A DNA stretch of 64,000 nucleotides from Calliphora vicina (GCF_958450345.1 NC_088780.1:128726226-128790225); one strand, 5' to 3'; positions 44,521-56,353 are shown, counted from the first letter of the stretch. The notes: generated by a model from the sequence alone, not told the origin. Numbers and translations are program-made.

Positions 44521-45258
44521 TGGGCAATTCCACGAGAATCGTTACCACGACTGATAACACAAAAACCCTTGAAACTTTTTTTCAAGATGATTTGAATAGA
44601 AGAAAATAATAAAATGTTACTATGTGAAAGTATTTTGATCATATTACAACATTTTAAAGACAAAAATAATAGTTTAATTTTTTAATGTTTTATGTATGTT
44701 TTATCCTAAAATTGCGGCGAAAACTAAGCTCCCAATTAGCTTGTAGTATGAAATGAATTGGACTCTGATTGTTTTTTTGCTATTGTCAAATTGTTTATTG
44801 AAACCGAATGTATATTTTCTATTAATTTTTTTTTAGTTTTTGTATACATATACTTACAGAATATATATTGTTTTATTATAAGAGAAAAATCTGTCACGTA
44901 CGGTATGTCATGTACGATATTAAATTTTATTTATTATAAAATCATCCAAAGATTGTTTTCATTTAAATATGAAGGATGGCAAATGAAAAATATTTCGTTT
45001 AGTGTATGAAATTAAAAGAAAACAAAATGCCTCTAATGATTAGAATATTTTCGCATATTTCTACATGCACCACAGAATGAGTTCCGTTTTATGTCACGTA
45101 CGATATACCCTTATTTTGCTATATATTTTGGACAACGAAAGAACTTTTCATTATTTTAAAATATAGTACCCTCTGAATGGTACATAAACACCAAATTATT
45201 TTTCAGATACTCTTATTTTTGAAAAATCTATTCCACTCTATAGGCGTACAAATGTAAA
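44521..45258 (-). mobile_element. 'TGGGCAATTCCA' element, reverse copy
   Basis: Starts TGGGCAATTCCACGAGAATC, then CACAAAAACCCTTGAAACTT. It includes AAAATCATCCAAAGATTG, TTATGTCACGTACGATATAC, AAAATATAGTACCCTCTGAA and ATCTATTCCACTCTATAGGC. These are the blocks of 21979-23057 in reverse order and orientation. The distal terminal repeat is missing. No SINE or foldback insertion is present, so this copy shows the native interior. Confidence 0.8.
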
Positions 45259-45435
45259 AAAAACTACTTCACGCGAACTTCACAACATTAGAAATTATAA
45301 AAGACTAAATTGTTTTGAAGATTTTGAGAGTTCTTCTGGTTTCATGCAATGTAATAGTTTATAATAAAGAGAGCAAAATAATTTTTTTTGTAGAAATAAT
45401 TGCAAAACCAAGCATGTTTGAATTTTAAATAAGTG

Positions 45436-45605
45436 TTTGTTAGGCCTTATTTTGCAATGCAATTTTGAATGTGAATGAAGGTTTTTAGAAGGAGAAGCAC
45501 AGCTCTTCTAGAATATCTTCTGAGAGTAGGAAGAGTGGAATGGGTATCGGATCTTATAGAATGTGTAAACAGGTCTTTTAGAAGGCCTACATAGTAAAGT
45601 CCTAG
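45436..45605 (+). repeat. 'AAGGCCTTATTTTGCA' dispersed repeat, partial
   Basis: TTAGGCCTTATTTTGCAATG at the start, then CTGAGAGTAGGAAGAGTGGA, ATGGGTATCGGATCTTATAG and TTTTAGAAGGCCTACATAG. It aligns with both ends of 33345-34040 with the middle deleted. Confidence 0.6.
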
Positions 45606-46734
45606 AAATATTTCCCGCTGGATGTATACATACATATGTATGTGTAGGTGTATACAAATGTAAAGTAATTGCGTTAGCATTTTACACAAAAAGTAGACAT
45701 TGATTAATATCTTTATAAATGCCATAAAGTATGCTACAATACATTGTAGCTTTGTTACATACTTGTAATATGCAAATAATTCAATTAATTATTTTTCTGA
45801 TATTTAAGTTTTTTTTTGTAACAACACTTTAAGTTTATTAAAGTTTTATTGAACCATATTCTTAAGGAAATTTTATAAGAATTTTCTTGAAATATTTTAC
45901 AGCATTAAATTATGGCTTAATATTGTATAAATGTCAAATAATAAAATTTCAATTTTAATAAATTTATTAAACAGCTAATACTTGATATATTTCAAGAAAA
46001 ATGCGATATTGAAAATAAAACTTGTTAGGTTAAAAATGTAATTTTCATGTATGCAACCTTTTTTTTGGACATGCTTCCTACCCTTATTCTCAAGCATAAA
46101 ATATTCGTTTAATACGAATTTTACTTTGGTTTTCATTTGTTTTTTTTTTATTTTTTATTTTTTATTTCTGGTTGAAGCTTAAAGGTCTGTAACCTTTTTA
46201 GGCCATATTGCTTATCGCTTTGACAGTTAAATTCTAACATTCTAATACATATCAAACCAAATATAAAAAACACACTTCTAATATTTGGAAATTTTATTTC
46301 CCTCTTTACGGCCTTCACTGGCATACTGAGGGTATTAGCAGTTTTAGCTGGGAACAACACTTTTATTTATTTTAATATTTGTTTTGCAAAAAAAAAAACA
46401 AGGTTAAAGTGTTTATATTGTAAAGGTTTGCCTTTTTATACCCTTGTCGTAAATCCTTTTTATATTTGATTCAGCCTTAGAAAAATTTTATAGCAGTTAG
46501 GTTGTTTTAAATTTAATTTTCCTAGGAAATACTTACATAAGTACATTCAAAGTTGTTGATCAGATTACTAGAAATTTTACTGTCAGAATTTTAAAGTGTG
46601 ACAGTTTTCATTTGTTTATTTTTTATTGAAGTTTGTTATTTAGAAAATGTCAACTATATTTAATTATAATTATTCATATTCCGTTTTTTTGTTGTTGTCA
46701 TAATTGTATTTATTTTTGCATTATTTATTTTATC
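45606..46734. other. AT-rich non-coding DNA
   Basis: A small palindrome CATACATATGTATG is at 45630-45643. No gene recognised. Confidence 0.5.
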
Positions 46735-47105
46735 ATAGGAATTTATTATTTGCTTATTTCAGATTGTATTTTATACCCACCTGAGCTTTTCATTCTGTTT
46801 GTAACATATCGAAATATTGGCCGTATAACAAAAATAAAATGTATTGAAAATGAGCAGAATCTGTCAAGTAGCTCCTGGGTTATGGACCGAAATGTGAGAC
46901 AACCTCCAAAATAGTTGCTATTATCCAAAATTATATTGCTATTTTCTTTAAATATATTGCAGAAAATACCATGAATATTTGCATAAAAATATATGCAGCA
47001 AAACCTTTGTTCGAACCACTATTTTCTAGTAATAGAAAATATAAAACTGAATAAATCGAATGCACAACCATCGGTGCCCATATTATGTTGGTGGTGGGTA
47101 TATAA
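46735..47105 (+). repeat. fragment of a dispersed repeat ending GGTGGTGGGTATATAAG
   Basis: Contains TTTTATACCCACCTGAGC and ends CGGTGCCCATATTATGTTGG, TGGTGGGTATATAAG. The tail is like those at 48700-48745 and 52745-52781. No coding. Confidence 0.5.
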
Positions 47106-47692
47106 GATTCGTCACAACACTACTAATTGTTGTAATTATTAATTTATATTTAGCATTCTATAAGAAATTTCTCAGAAATTTTTATATTTTAATGGATAGT
47201 AATTGTTTTCAATTGTTTACAATTAACTATTTATAAATGATTTTTAATAAAAAACTATTTTCAATCAATTTTAATTCAATTACATATATGATTAATCCAA
47301 AATAGAACATTCACAAAGTATCTAAATGGTAGCAACAAATGACAGGTTCATTTCTTATAAAGTATTATAAATAGTTCTGAGCAGGTTTCCTTTAGATCAA
47401 ATAAAACTCAAGTGCCACGTTCAATGTCAAAAGTCTTGTGGGACCACTGTTATGTTGTATGTACGTTAGTTACAATTATGTAGTTGGTATATTTTAAACG
47501 GATTTGGTAGATTTTTGGCAACAATCAAATTTGTTGGCAAGTATCATTCTCATGGCAAGACTGTTAAGTGTCTATATTTAACTTTTTAAAAATTAGTTTA
47601 TTTCTTCTTCCTATTATTTCTTAAAGATTGCACGGATGACAAAGAATATCTGACACTTTCTTTAATAAAATTCACAATTCAATTTAGTTTTC
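47106..47692. other. AT-rich non-coding DNA
   Basis: Nothing recognised. Confidence 0.5.
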
Positions 47693-47695
47693 TTA

Positions 47696-48394
47696 TAGGG
47701 CCCATAAACAACACCATCGTTATTGAGCAATCAAGTGATTGTGCAATTAAGCTTGAAGCACACAATACACCAGCATGCTGGTACGGTTATAATGAATAAT
47801 GATAAAATTTGTGGTGCACTTATTGTTGCTATTATCCTAAAACGAAAAATTGACAATCAACGCAGAAGATGATGATGGTACATTTTCCTTCTCTGGAACA
47901 TTCCTGATCTTCCAAAAATTGAGTTTATCGTAATACCACAACGAAGACTCAATAACATCATCTGTTCCTTCAGCAGATTTTTCAATTTTTTTGTCGAAAA
48001 ACTTGTAATTTGTTCGAAGTTTGTTCTTTTTACCACTTTTTCTCTATGTGCTTCTTGGTCCAGCTCTTTTAATTGTTCTACCATTCCGTACTTTTAACTT
48101 TCCATAGGCAAGACATTGTTTTCGTTTGAGAAATGCTCCCCAAAATATTTTTTCTTTGGCACTCATATTTAAATTTTTTATATTTTTGATGTTTATGCCA
48201 TGAGGATTTATGTAAATTTTATGAGCTAATTTTACAACACACGATTCAATCATGCAGATACAATCAAAAAAATATCAAAATATTTTTGATAAAGCACCAG
48301 CAGCTGGTACAATCACACCACAAGCTCATACACGGTCAATCAGCTGGCACAATCACTTGATTGTACAATTATATAGTGTTGTGTATGGGCCCTA
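47696..48394 (-). mobile_element. PIF/Harbinger-type element with TTA duplication
   Basis: The ends TAGGGCCCATAAACAACACC and TGTTGTGTATGGGCCCTA are inverted repeats. A second inverted pair follows inside (CAATCAAGTGATTGTGC and GCACAATCACTTGATTG). TTA flanks both sides (47693-47695, 48395-48397), the PIF/Harbinger duplication. The interior carries a broken minus-strand gene resembling a MADF-domain protein. The DDE nuclease gene is absent, so the copy could not move by itself. Confidence 0.85.
47857..48253 (-). pseudogene. MADF-type DNA-binding gene of the PIF/Harbinger element, frameshifted
   Basis: Minus strand from 48253: MIESCVVKLAHKIYINPHGI, then MSAKEKIFWGAFLKRKQCLA. A one-base shift then gives MVEQLKELDQEAHREKVVKR. 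A further shift near 47950 gives SSLWYYDKLNFWKIRNVPEK followed by a serine run. 'W.YYDKL.F' near the C-terminus is characteristic of MADF domains ('KW.YYE.L.FL'). PIF/Harbinger elements usually encode a Myb/SANT or MADF-like protein beside the nuclease, which helps bind the terminal repeats. Two frameshifts make it inactive. Domain call moderate. Confidence 0.55.
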
Positions 48395-48589
48395 TTAAAC
48401 TCGGATTTAAAAAGTATTTTAAATTTATAATATGACTATCATTAGTTCAAGCGCGGATGCATGTTCAGATTTTCGGGGGGAAATAAATTACAATTTATTT
48501 TCCATTTTATTATTTTAACACTTTTCGGTTTTGGGTTGGAGGGAATTTCCTTTTTCCAAACCAAAAAAATTTCATGCCCCTTAGTATTT

Positions 48590-48745
48590 GCCTGTTTGTG
48601 CCTTAAACAGACGGACACAGCTAGATCATCTTAGAATTTTACAAGGACCCGGAATATATATACATTAGGAGGTATGCGATAAATATTTCAGTGAGTTATA
48701 ATCGGAATGACAAAATCAATATGATGTTGGTGATGGGTATAAAAA
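48590..48745 (+). repeat. fragment of a dipteran dispersed repeat (CAGACGGACACAGC block)
   Basis: AAACAGACGGACACAGCTAG, ATCATCTTAGAATTTTACAA, GGACCCGGAATATATATAC, then the tail ATGATGTTGGTGATGGGTAT AAAAA-like end. The same block order as 33190-33305 and 34715-34850, with the tail preserved. Confidence 0.65.
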
Positions 48746-49829
48746 TGATTACATTTTTCTTAAAATTGTGACGTATAATTGTGAAACAAATATTTAATCA
48801 ACTAAAATACATAGCCTTTCTAAAATCTATACGTTTCATTTAACAAAAAAAATTAAATTTTAACTTGTGTAATTTTGCAATTACGGAAAAACAAAATGGA
48901 CTAAACATATTTGCAATCCAAAAAATGTTCTTAGCACTTTTGAATACTACAGTATAACATGGAGCAAAAACGAAATAATTGTAAACCTGGTTTACACAAA
49001 TAGTGTATTTTTACATATTCTAGCGTTTTGTACAATTTTCATAAAAAGTAGATTTAGTGCATTTGCGCATTAAGCTAAGATGTTTTTTTTTGCATTGAAA
49101 TCCCAAGTGAAAAATAGAGTTTAATTATACAGGAATCCTAATTTATGGTGACCTTACGAAAGGTCTCCTTTGCTTCTTCTTCCAGCTGCCGGTCAATATA
49201 ATGTGGCTATGGACAATGTATGGAATGTATTAATTTTCTGAATATTTTTAATATGACTTGAAACACGTATAGTTTTTGTCAATGTAATATTTTAATTGCA
49301 TTAACTTCTATATATGTATGAGTATGTGTAAATAAATGTTGTTGTGTGTTTGTGCGAGAATTTTTGAACACACAGATATCCATGTCCTTTGCCACAATCT
49401 TATTTTTGTGTGAATTAATTGAATTATTTATTTAAAGCGAGTAATAAAAGAAAATTTTATATGGATGACAAATTTTAAAACTGAAACAACACCATCATTG
49501 TGCAAAAAACCGCATCAACGAAAATTTACCCAGTGCAGTGGTGATTTTCAATTGCATTATAACTGTTGTATTTTGGTCGTAATAATTTGCAATAATCAAT
49601 TGGAAAGTAAATAGTTGCATTTAAGCTGTTATGACATTTATTCGAAAGAGTAAAATTAAAGTAAATTGCTGTGTACATGAAAAAAACCACAAATGCTTAA
49701 ACAGGCATACAAACATTACATTACTGAAATGTACACATTTATATATTTAACATTAATTTTACTTATTAGTACTTGCATTGTAGTAAATATTTTCACAAAT
49801 GTGGATTCTGTAAAACTACATGCTTGTTA
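48746..49829. other. non-coding DNA with one GC-richer spot
   Basis: At 49148-49215 a GC-richer patch contains a pyrimidine tract, CTCCTTTGCTTCTTCTTCCAG, resembling a 3' splice site on the plus strand; the minus strand of the same patch is open as RQLEEEAKETFRKVTIN. Neither is followed by convincing coding sequence. The rest is AT-rich and featureless. Confidence 0.35.
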
Positions 49830-49833
49830 TTAA

Positions 49834-50329
49834 CTCTTTGCGGTATGGTGGTTAGTTTACTAACCACATTTTCTATAGTCTTTAAAGTCATCGTTTATGA
49901 TTTTTTACAAAACTTTGCCGTCAGTATGCTCTGGTTAGATAAATATATTAATTTGAAAATATTGTAAAAATCCGTTTTTTTTAAGGGACTTTCACTCGTT
50001 CAATAAAAAAAAAGCACAGAGTGTTTACTGTTCGTCGAATTTAGTGTTACTTTGCTATTTCAGTTGATTGGTCAGAAAATTTTGTCAAAAATATTCGATT
50101 TCAAAAAAATATACGAAACAAAAATTTTTATCATAGTTATTTTTAATGCCAACCACCACGGTGGTTAGTAAACTAACCACTTCACTCTACAAAAAACCTT
50201 GGAATGGGGTGGTTTTTTCATGTTTTGATACATTTTTTCATACTTTTTATAATAATCTTACCTTGATTAAAATAAAAATGCAATTGGTTTGATTTTAAAC
50301 TTATACACAAAAAAGCGTGGCGGAAAGAG
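49834..50329. mobile_element. TTAA-flanked element, CTCTTTGCGG ends
   Basis: TTAA at 49830-49833 and 50330-50333. The ends are CTCTTTGCGGTATGG and its partner, the complement CTCTTTCCGCCACGC. Two copies of the palindrome GTGGTTAGTTTACTAACCAC lie at 49849-49868 and (as TTAGTAAACTAA) at 50161-50180. piggyBac-type by the TTAA duplication. It is parallel in design to 2381-3782, where a different palindrome is repeated near both ends. 496 bp; no transposase recognised. Confidence 0.82.
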
Positions 50330-50880
50330 TTAAGAGTGGACACAAATTTACAAGGTCTCGTTCTCATATAAGAAGTGTAGAACGAGTAAGTCTAACCGTT
50401 TGTATGTTGAAAACAACTTTCCACAGCCCCCAAATAACTTACATACATGATTCGTACATCAATATATCCGCTATAGACCCGGTTCATTTACGGTTCAAGT
50501 AAATTCGGTTGCTCTTCGAGTAAATCCGCCCAAAAATGTTTAAAAATTAAAAAAAAAACTAGGGCAATCTCGATTTTTGACCTATTTTTATCTATATCAT
50601 GGAATACTAATTATAGATATTTAAAAGTCCTTTGCAACGGTATATATAAGGCCATAGAACCTACAATAGGTCAAAATTGCGAAAAATATTTTTTAACCCG
50701 AAGTTTTTTTTTTTTTTAAATTAAAAGGAATTTTTTCTGCCACAAATTTTTTCACTAACAAATTAAACAAAAAATTTGTTTACCTAAAAATATTTAACAT
50801 TTTCATATTAAAATACAATTTTGTGAAATCAAAACTCTTTATTTAAATTCAACCGTTTCAGGTCAACCCAATGACATAGA
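50330..50880. other. AT-rich non-coding DNA
   Basis: No recognised feature. Confidence 0.5.
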
Positions 50881-51063
50881 TATTGAGGAAAACAGAACAC
50901 ACATGTGTCTGTCAAAAAACAATTGCTTTCACAACTGTATCACTGCTTGTTGAGAGGCATCATTCAATCACTCTTTTTCGAAAATGTGGCTGGTCAAGCG
51001 GTGATTGTTACTGGTGCTCAATGTAACGACATGGTAGCATATAAGATTCTACAGATTGGGTGA
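50881..51063 (+). pseudogene. mariner-like transposase fragment
   Basis: A plus-strand frame ending at TGA 51061-51063 reads HCLLRGIIQSLFFENVAGQA, then VIVTGAQCNDMVAYKILQIG. It resembles the stretch 'GGIIGP(F/Y)FFEN.AG.AVTV.G.RY..MI..FL' found between catalytic residues in a group of arthropod mariner-like transposases. Upstream text is decayed and downstream text is not recognisable. A scrap of about 50 codons. Confidence 0.55.
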
Positions 51064-52062
51064 TAATAAACGCCTCTGAATTGTATCAGAATTTCGGTTA
51101 AAGTAGAAATGAATTTCGGAATTCAAATATTCAGCTACGAAGTTGGTGATTTCCTAATTCTAAATCTGAATTTTTTATGAATTGTATATCTTATTTCTAT
51201 TGTATGTAACACAAGTAAATTTTGTTAATCTCTTTGTGTTGCTGAGGCCACTATTAGTGATTTAGAGACTACATCCACTCAGTGTTGATTTCAAAAGATG
51301 TGAAAGTCAGTCCGGTTGTCTTGTCTGCAATTGATGTTATCTTATTTTCTTAACAAAGAATACAGATATATTGGCTAATAGATATTTTAACATTTTAAAT
51401 TTCCTACCTACAATAGCGAATCACTACAATTGAATTAAAATATATGTAATTTCTTCAGCCTTGACTACATGTTTTTATAACTTTTTGAATTGTGTATTTA
51501 ATTTACAATATTTTCTATGTAAAGAGATAACACAACTTTTTTCTTATCGAATTTAACAAATTTATTTAAATTTATTTTTATTCAATAAAATGTTCAAAAT
51601 TGTTAATGTAAACTATATTTTAAATTTATCACTTAGATACGATTTTTCTACTTAAATGCACATCAAAGATTTTTACATATACATAATAACAAAACAACAA
51701 AGAGAACAAACAAAAAAAAGGTAAAACAATTTACATACATAACACCCCGGTAAAACCTTTTGAATTATATTTATAAATAGCAATAGTAAGTTTCATAAAA
51801 TGGCAGACAGTCAGAATGAGTGACTGAGCGACTAACTGTTTAGTAACTGATAAGCTTCTTTAACAGTTTGGTTGACTAAGTGTGTTTCTACGTTTTCTCT
51901 GCTACTTAAAAATTGTTTAATCCAATGAATGCATTTTCCAAATGATTGAACATTTATTGAAAGGATATCGATATACATTCAATAAACAAGTCAGGTCTGA
52001 ATCCAGGGGGGAGAAAAAATGGAAATTCTGCTCCCTCACAAAACCGAAAAGAATTTATATAG
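51064..52062. other. AT-rich non-coding DNA
   Basis: No recognised gene or element. Confidence 0.5.
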
Positions 52063-52781
52063 AACAAGCAAGAAAGTATGGTCGGTCAAGTACGACCATA
52101 TAATATCCAACAGTAAGTAAATGAGCAAAAACATTTTTCTTTTAAAATATCAATAATTTATATTCGTGAGTGATTTTCGGAAGCGGGCATTATATGGAAG
52201 CCATGACCAAATATGGACCGATCACCATGAAATTAGGTCGTGTGATTTATGACTATATGAAAGTTATTTATGTTGAATTTTGTGTGTATACCGACATTTT
52301 GAGGAGATTTATGCTCTTAAAGTGATTTTCGGAAGCGGGTCTTATATGAGAGCTATGACTAATTATGGACCGATCATCACAAAATTAGGTGACATGAATT
52401 TTGTATATATAAAACTTATTTGGAGCGATATTTGTGTAGATACCTATATAAATTAAACATTTATGACCGATAAAGTCAAATTACGGGAGGACATTTGTAT
52501 GAGGGCTAGGTGGAATAATAGGCCGATTTTAGCCAGTTTCAATTAGAAATTATATGTACCAAATTTTATCGAAATATCTTCAAAATTGCGACCAGCACTT
52601 TGCGCACAAGTTTACAATGACAGCCAGACGGACGGACACCATTTAATCGACTCAGAAAGTGATTCTAAGTCGATCGGTATATTTTAAGGTGGGCGTAAAA
52701 CTAATACTTTTTGGCATTACAAACATCTGAACAATCGCATTATACCCTCTCCACTATGGTGATGTAGGGTATAAAAAGAAA
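52063..52781 (+). mobile_element. dipteran dispersed repeat, complete-looking copy
   Basis: Starts AACAAGCAAGAAAGTATGG with the hairpin GGTCGGTCAAGTACGACC. Two tandem units follow, sharing GTGATTTTCGGAAGCGGG and 'CTAATTATGGACCGATCA' (52170-52260, 52320-52400). Then come CAGACGGACGGACACCATTT, AATCGACTCAGAAAGTGATT and CTAAGTCGATCGGTAT. It ends CTCCACTATGGTGATGTAGG GTATAAAAAG. It is the opposite orientation to 38055-38742. No protein is encoded. Class uncertain (DINE/Helitron-like or other non-autonomous). Confidence 0.78.
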
Positions 52782-53789
52782 AATGTGAAATAAATTTTAC
52801 TTTTATTTACACATCCCCTGCCTAAATGGTTGGCCTGGATCTGTGTATGTTTATATTTATTTTTTATTTATAAAACAACGACTAAAATATTCTAATCACT
52901 AAGTAAAGGCATTGAAAGACAAAGTTTGTTTCAATTCTTCTACAATTTAGATAATTTAATTTCGTTTACATACTAACACAATATGTATGACAGCTCTTTT
53001 CTTCCCCTACGAATTGTTTGAAACTCAACATCAAAAAAAAATTATTTAAATCTTTATTTTGTTAAATAAGAAGCTTTAGAAATAATCCTTTCATTAAATT
53101 TAAACAACAAATTTCTCTCTTATGAATTTTCCATTTACTTGAGCAATTAAGGAAACGACCTGTGATAAAACACAGTTCATGTCATTTTGTCTAGATAAGT
53201 TTGCAGTACTTTTTAAGGTGTTATATACATACAAAAAAAAAAAAAATTAAAAAGAAAATATATTAATTTTTTTACTGTTGGTTAAAATAGGTTGACACAA
53301 TTGTGTCAAGATAAATTTTAAAGAATATTGTTTTTAAATTTAGATTTTTATGTGCAAGTGATTTTGCATATCTGACAATGTTGTTTTTCTGTGGAATTGT
53401 TTTTCTTAAGTTTTAACTTAATTTAATAAATTCATATTTAATAAATAAATTAAATGAATCTCAAGGGTTATTCCAAAAATGTGTAATTAAGGCTTTAAAG
53501 TGCTTTCAACAAATAAGAGAGAAATAAGTGAATAAATTTTCAATTAAGATTTAAGAGACTTAATTAAAATTCGTTCAAGGATTTAAATATTTAATGTTTT
53601 TTAAGGCTTATAATATCTCACTGTTAAGGGTTTTTATAAGTTTGTCATTATATCTGAAATTTCTACAATATTCATTTGCGACGCTATAAAGTTATACACA
53701 TAAATATATGTGTACTTATACATGCTTAGAAAGTATATGGTTGTGATATAAAAATAATACATTATTTAACCTTTATGTCAACGACAACC
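52782..53789. other. AT-rich non-coding DNA
   Basis: No recognised feature. Confidence 0.5.
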
Positions 53790-55396
53790 ATAGCTGTAAA
53801 TTGTGAATATTTTTATTCAAAATATTTCCAAAAACTTAATTATTTTTGCATTTTAGTTATATTTAAAAAGATAAATTTATATTGAAATCATTCTATATTA
53901 TTCAAAATAGGATACTAATTAATATATATCTATTTAGAATATAAAGCATTAAATATTATTTGATTTCAATAGAATACGATATTAAATAAATTATACTTAA
54001 AAGTTTTCAATAAACATTTATAAAATTATACTAATAGTATTTGTATTTTATTAACAATAAGTTGTATTTTATTTATTATATAATGAATAGATTTTAAAAT
54101 ATTATAATCAATATGAAAATATGTAATTATTTTCAAATTATATTTTTATAGTCAAAATTAAATATTAATTTAGTTTATTCAACTAGTTATGAATAAAATA
54201 TTATTTTACTTATTCGAAAATTTGTTGATAGATTTTATTCAAAGCAATTTTCTTTGAATAATTTTATTTCTCCAAAAAAAAGAAAAATATTTTAATATTC
54301 AACAAAAAATTTTAGAATACTTTTTTATTCATAGAAAGTTTCTTTGAATAATTTTATTTGTGAAAATAAAGTCAAATATTTTAACAACAAATTTTTGAAA
54401 AATTTTATTTAAAATTATTTTTGTTTGTGGAAATGAGCTCGGACGATAAAGATTTTTCTTCCGAGGATTATGAAAAAGATCCTTCTTTTACTATAAATAA
54501 ACAAAAACAATGCTCAAAAATAATTCAGCGATATTTTGAACGTCCAATTTCACTTGCAGGGTTATGAAATAGCCCTAGGAGGAATGCCATGTAAGACGAT
54601 CATTTTGAACAACTAGTTACTTTAAAAACAGTTTTTAAAAATAATTCATGAATTTTGTTCTTCACAATTTAAATTAATAATAAACCTCAAATTGAAACCA
54701 TTAATCTGTGTCCATATTCTAGTGATAATCAATGATTAAGTAGTAGTTTTTAAAAATAGAATATTAGATATGAGAGAACTAGGGTTCCAATTTCCCGTAA
54801 TTTTTCCATTCCCAAACTAAGAAAAAACAAGTTAAATCTGAAACAAATTTGTAATTCGTTTCGAAAATAACTTTTTCAACTCAGAATGCAATCATCAGTA
54901 TTATTGTGAAATAAAAATATTCTTTAACATTTATTAGAATTATTTCTATTCAGTAATTTTTGGAAAAATAAATTTATTTGTTTCAAATTTGTCAGAAATA
55001 AAAAAAAAATGTCTAAAGTTTTATTAGAATTATTTCTATTCAATCATTTTTTGTTTGAATAATTTTAGTTTTTTGTGTTTTGTTTGAATAAATATTCCAA
55101 ATTTAAATTTTATTCAACTTTGTTTTATTTGAATATATAAAATTTTACTATTTTCTAAAAAAATATCAATATAATTTAATTAAACTAATATAAAATGATT
55201 TTATTTATAATTTATTTGGTTTTAAAAGATATAAATATGCATAAATTTAACTGTAAATATTATTAATAAATTAAACAAATACTTTATTTAACTAATAAAT
55301 AATTTGGAAAATAAATATTTATAATTGGAAACAAAAACTAAAATAATATAAAAAATATTTTGTATTTTATTCACAAGTTACAGCTATGACGGCAAC
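53790..55396. mobile_element. element with long AT-rich inverted ends and a 44-codon frame
   Basis: CATAGCTGTAAATTGTGAAT near 53791 is mirrored at 55368-55387 (ATTCACAAGTTACAGCTATG). Inward, both sides share 'ATTTGTATTTTATT'-like text and repeats of GAATAATTTTATT in opposite orientation, so the inverted ends may each extend for about 500 bp. Extremely AT-rich except for the frame at 54433-54567. No duplication was read. The border is approximate. Confidence 0.55.
54433..54567 (+). CDS. 44-residue acidic frame inside the long-ended element
   Basis: ATG at 54433, TGA at 54565-54567. The first 16 residues are acidic and serine-rich (MSSDDKDFSSEDYEKD), and the remainder ends IIQRYFERPISLAGL. Base composition is visibly richer in GC than the flanks. 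It is central in the element, so it may be the remaining 5' end of its transposase. Acidic starts are common in piggyBac and some other transposases. No family is recognised, and length alone does not prove coding. Confidence 0.35.
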   Translation: MSSDDKDFSSEDYEKDPSFTINKQKQCSKIIQRYFERPISLAGL

Positions 55397-55699
55397 ATAC
55401 CTGAGTAGGTTTTGCATTTTCAAAATGCTGTATCTCTGAATTGGATATTCGCATCGACTTGGTGAAACGGGTGAAAGGATAGGGTCACCCGTTTAGAAGA
55501 TAAAGCCCATTTAAATAATACAATAATTTTTCAACGTTTTTACCCACATTTTTGATAACAGCGGGACCAAATATATCCCGATTTTCTTAATTTTTCTTTT
55601 ATTGCACTAACAACAAATGTATATGTCAAACAGATAAAGAGTTATTTAAAAATCGTGACTGACTAAAAAGTTATATGTATTTGAATTTAAACAAATTTA
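55397..55699. repeat. dispersed repeat piece, related to 56540-56610
   Basis: TTTTCAACGTTTTTACCCAC, TTTTTGATAACAGCGGGACC and AAATATATCCCGATTT recur (with 'ACTACTCC' extra) at 56545-56610. Part of a larger decayed element. Confidence 0.55.
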
Positions 55700-56007
55700 A
55701 AAAGGCGATTTTTCGCTAGTTTTTTGGGAAAAAAGTACTTTTTTATTTTTAAGTTATCTAAAAAATTTCAAAGAACATATATTAGGTATTTATACTTTTT
55801 GAAAAGCTAACTTTACACTAAATATTTTAAATGGAAATAAATTTAAAAATTGTTGATACGGAGGGGACCAGGTCCATTCAAATAATGCCTATTTTTTATA
55901 TAAAATTTAACTTTAGGGCAAAAATTCTCAAATCGCGTAGACGATATCAAAATAAAGTAACCTATTTTAGATGGCCAAATATGTTCTTAATTATTTTGTA
56001 AAGGACT
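55700..56007 (+). repeat. dispersed repeat, second copy at 36905-37255
   Basis: GATTTTTCGCTAGTTTTTTG, GAAAAGCTAACTTTACACTA, TCTCAAATCGCGTAGACGAT, and GATGGCCAAATATGTTCTTA, collinear with 36905-37255. Confidence 0.7.
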
Positions 56008-56279
56008 TATCATATTATGTTGCTCTCGGCTTAAAGCTTATCATAATCTGAGAACAACATATTATGATAAAATTATTCATCATAAATATGGTTGCCACAA
56101 ACATATATTTGTTTACTGTAACCATATATATGATTGATACAATCATGTGAATCATAAATTAACCATATTATGGTTACCACAATCATATAAATTGTTACTG
56201 TGACTATAATATTGTTAAAAATCTTGTAACACTATTTAAATGGTTACAGTAACCATGCCCAATTATATTTTTTCTCTAC
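56008..56279. mobile_element. right half of the CACGCAGAG palindromic MITE
   Basis: It begins in the mid-region with CATATTATGTTGCTCTCGGC and follows the right arm of 20004-20499: AACATATATTTGTTTACTGT, ACCATATTATGGTTACCACA, AATGGTTACAGTAACCATGC, end AATTATATTTTTTCTCTACGTG. The left arm is missing. Confidence 0.8.
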
Positions 56280-56353
56280 GTGTTTGGATGAATGCTTTTA
56301 AAAGTTCACTGTCTGCAAAATATAGTTTACAATTATTAAAATTTTCCCCGTCG

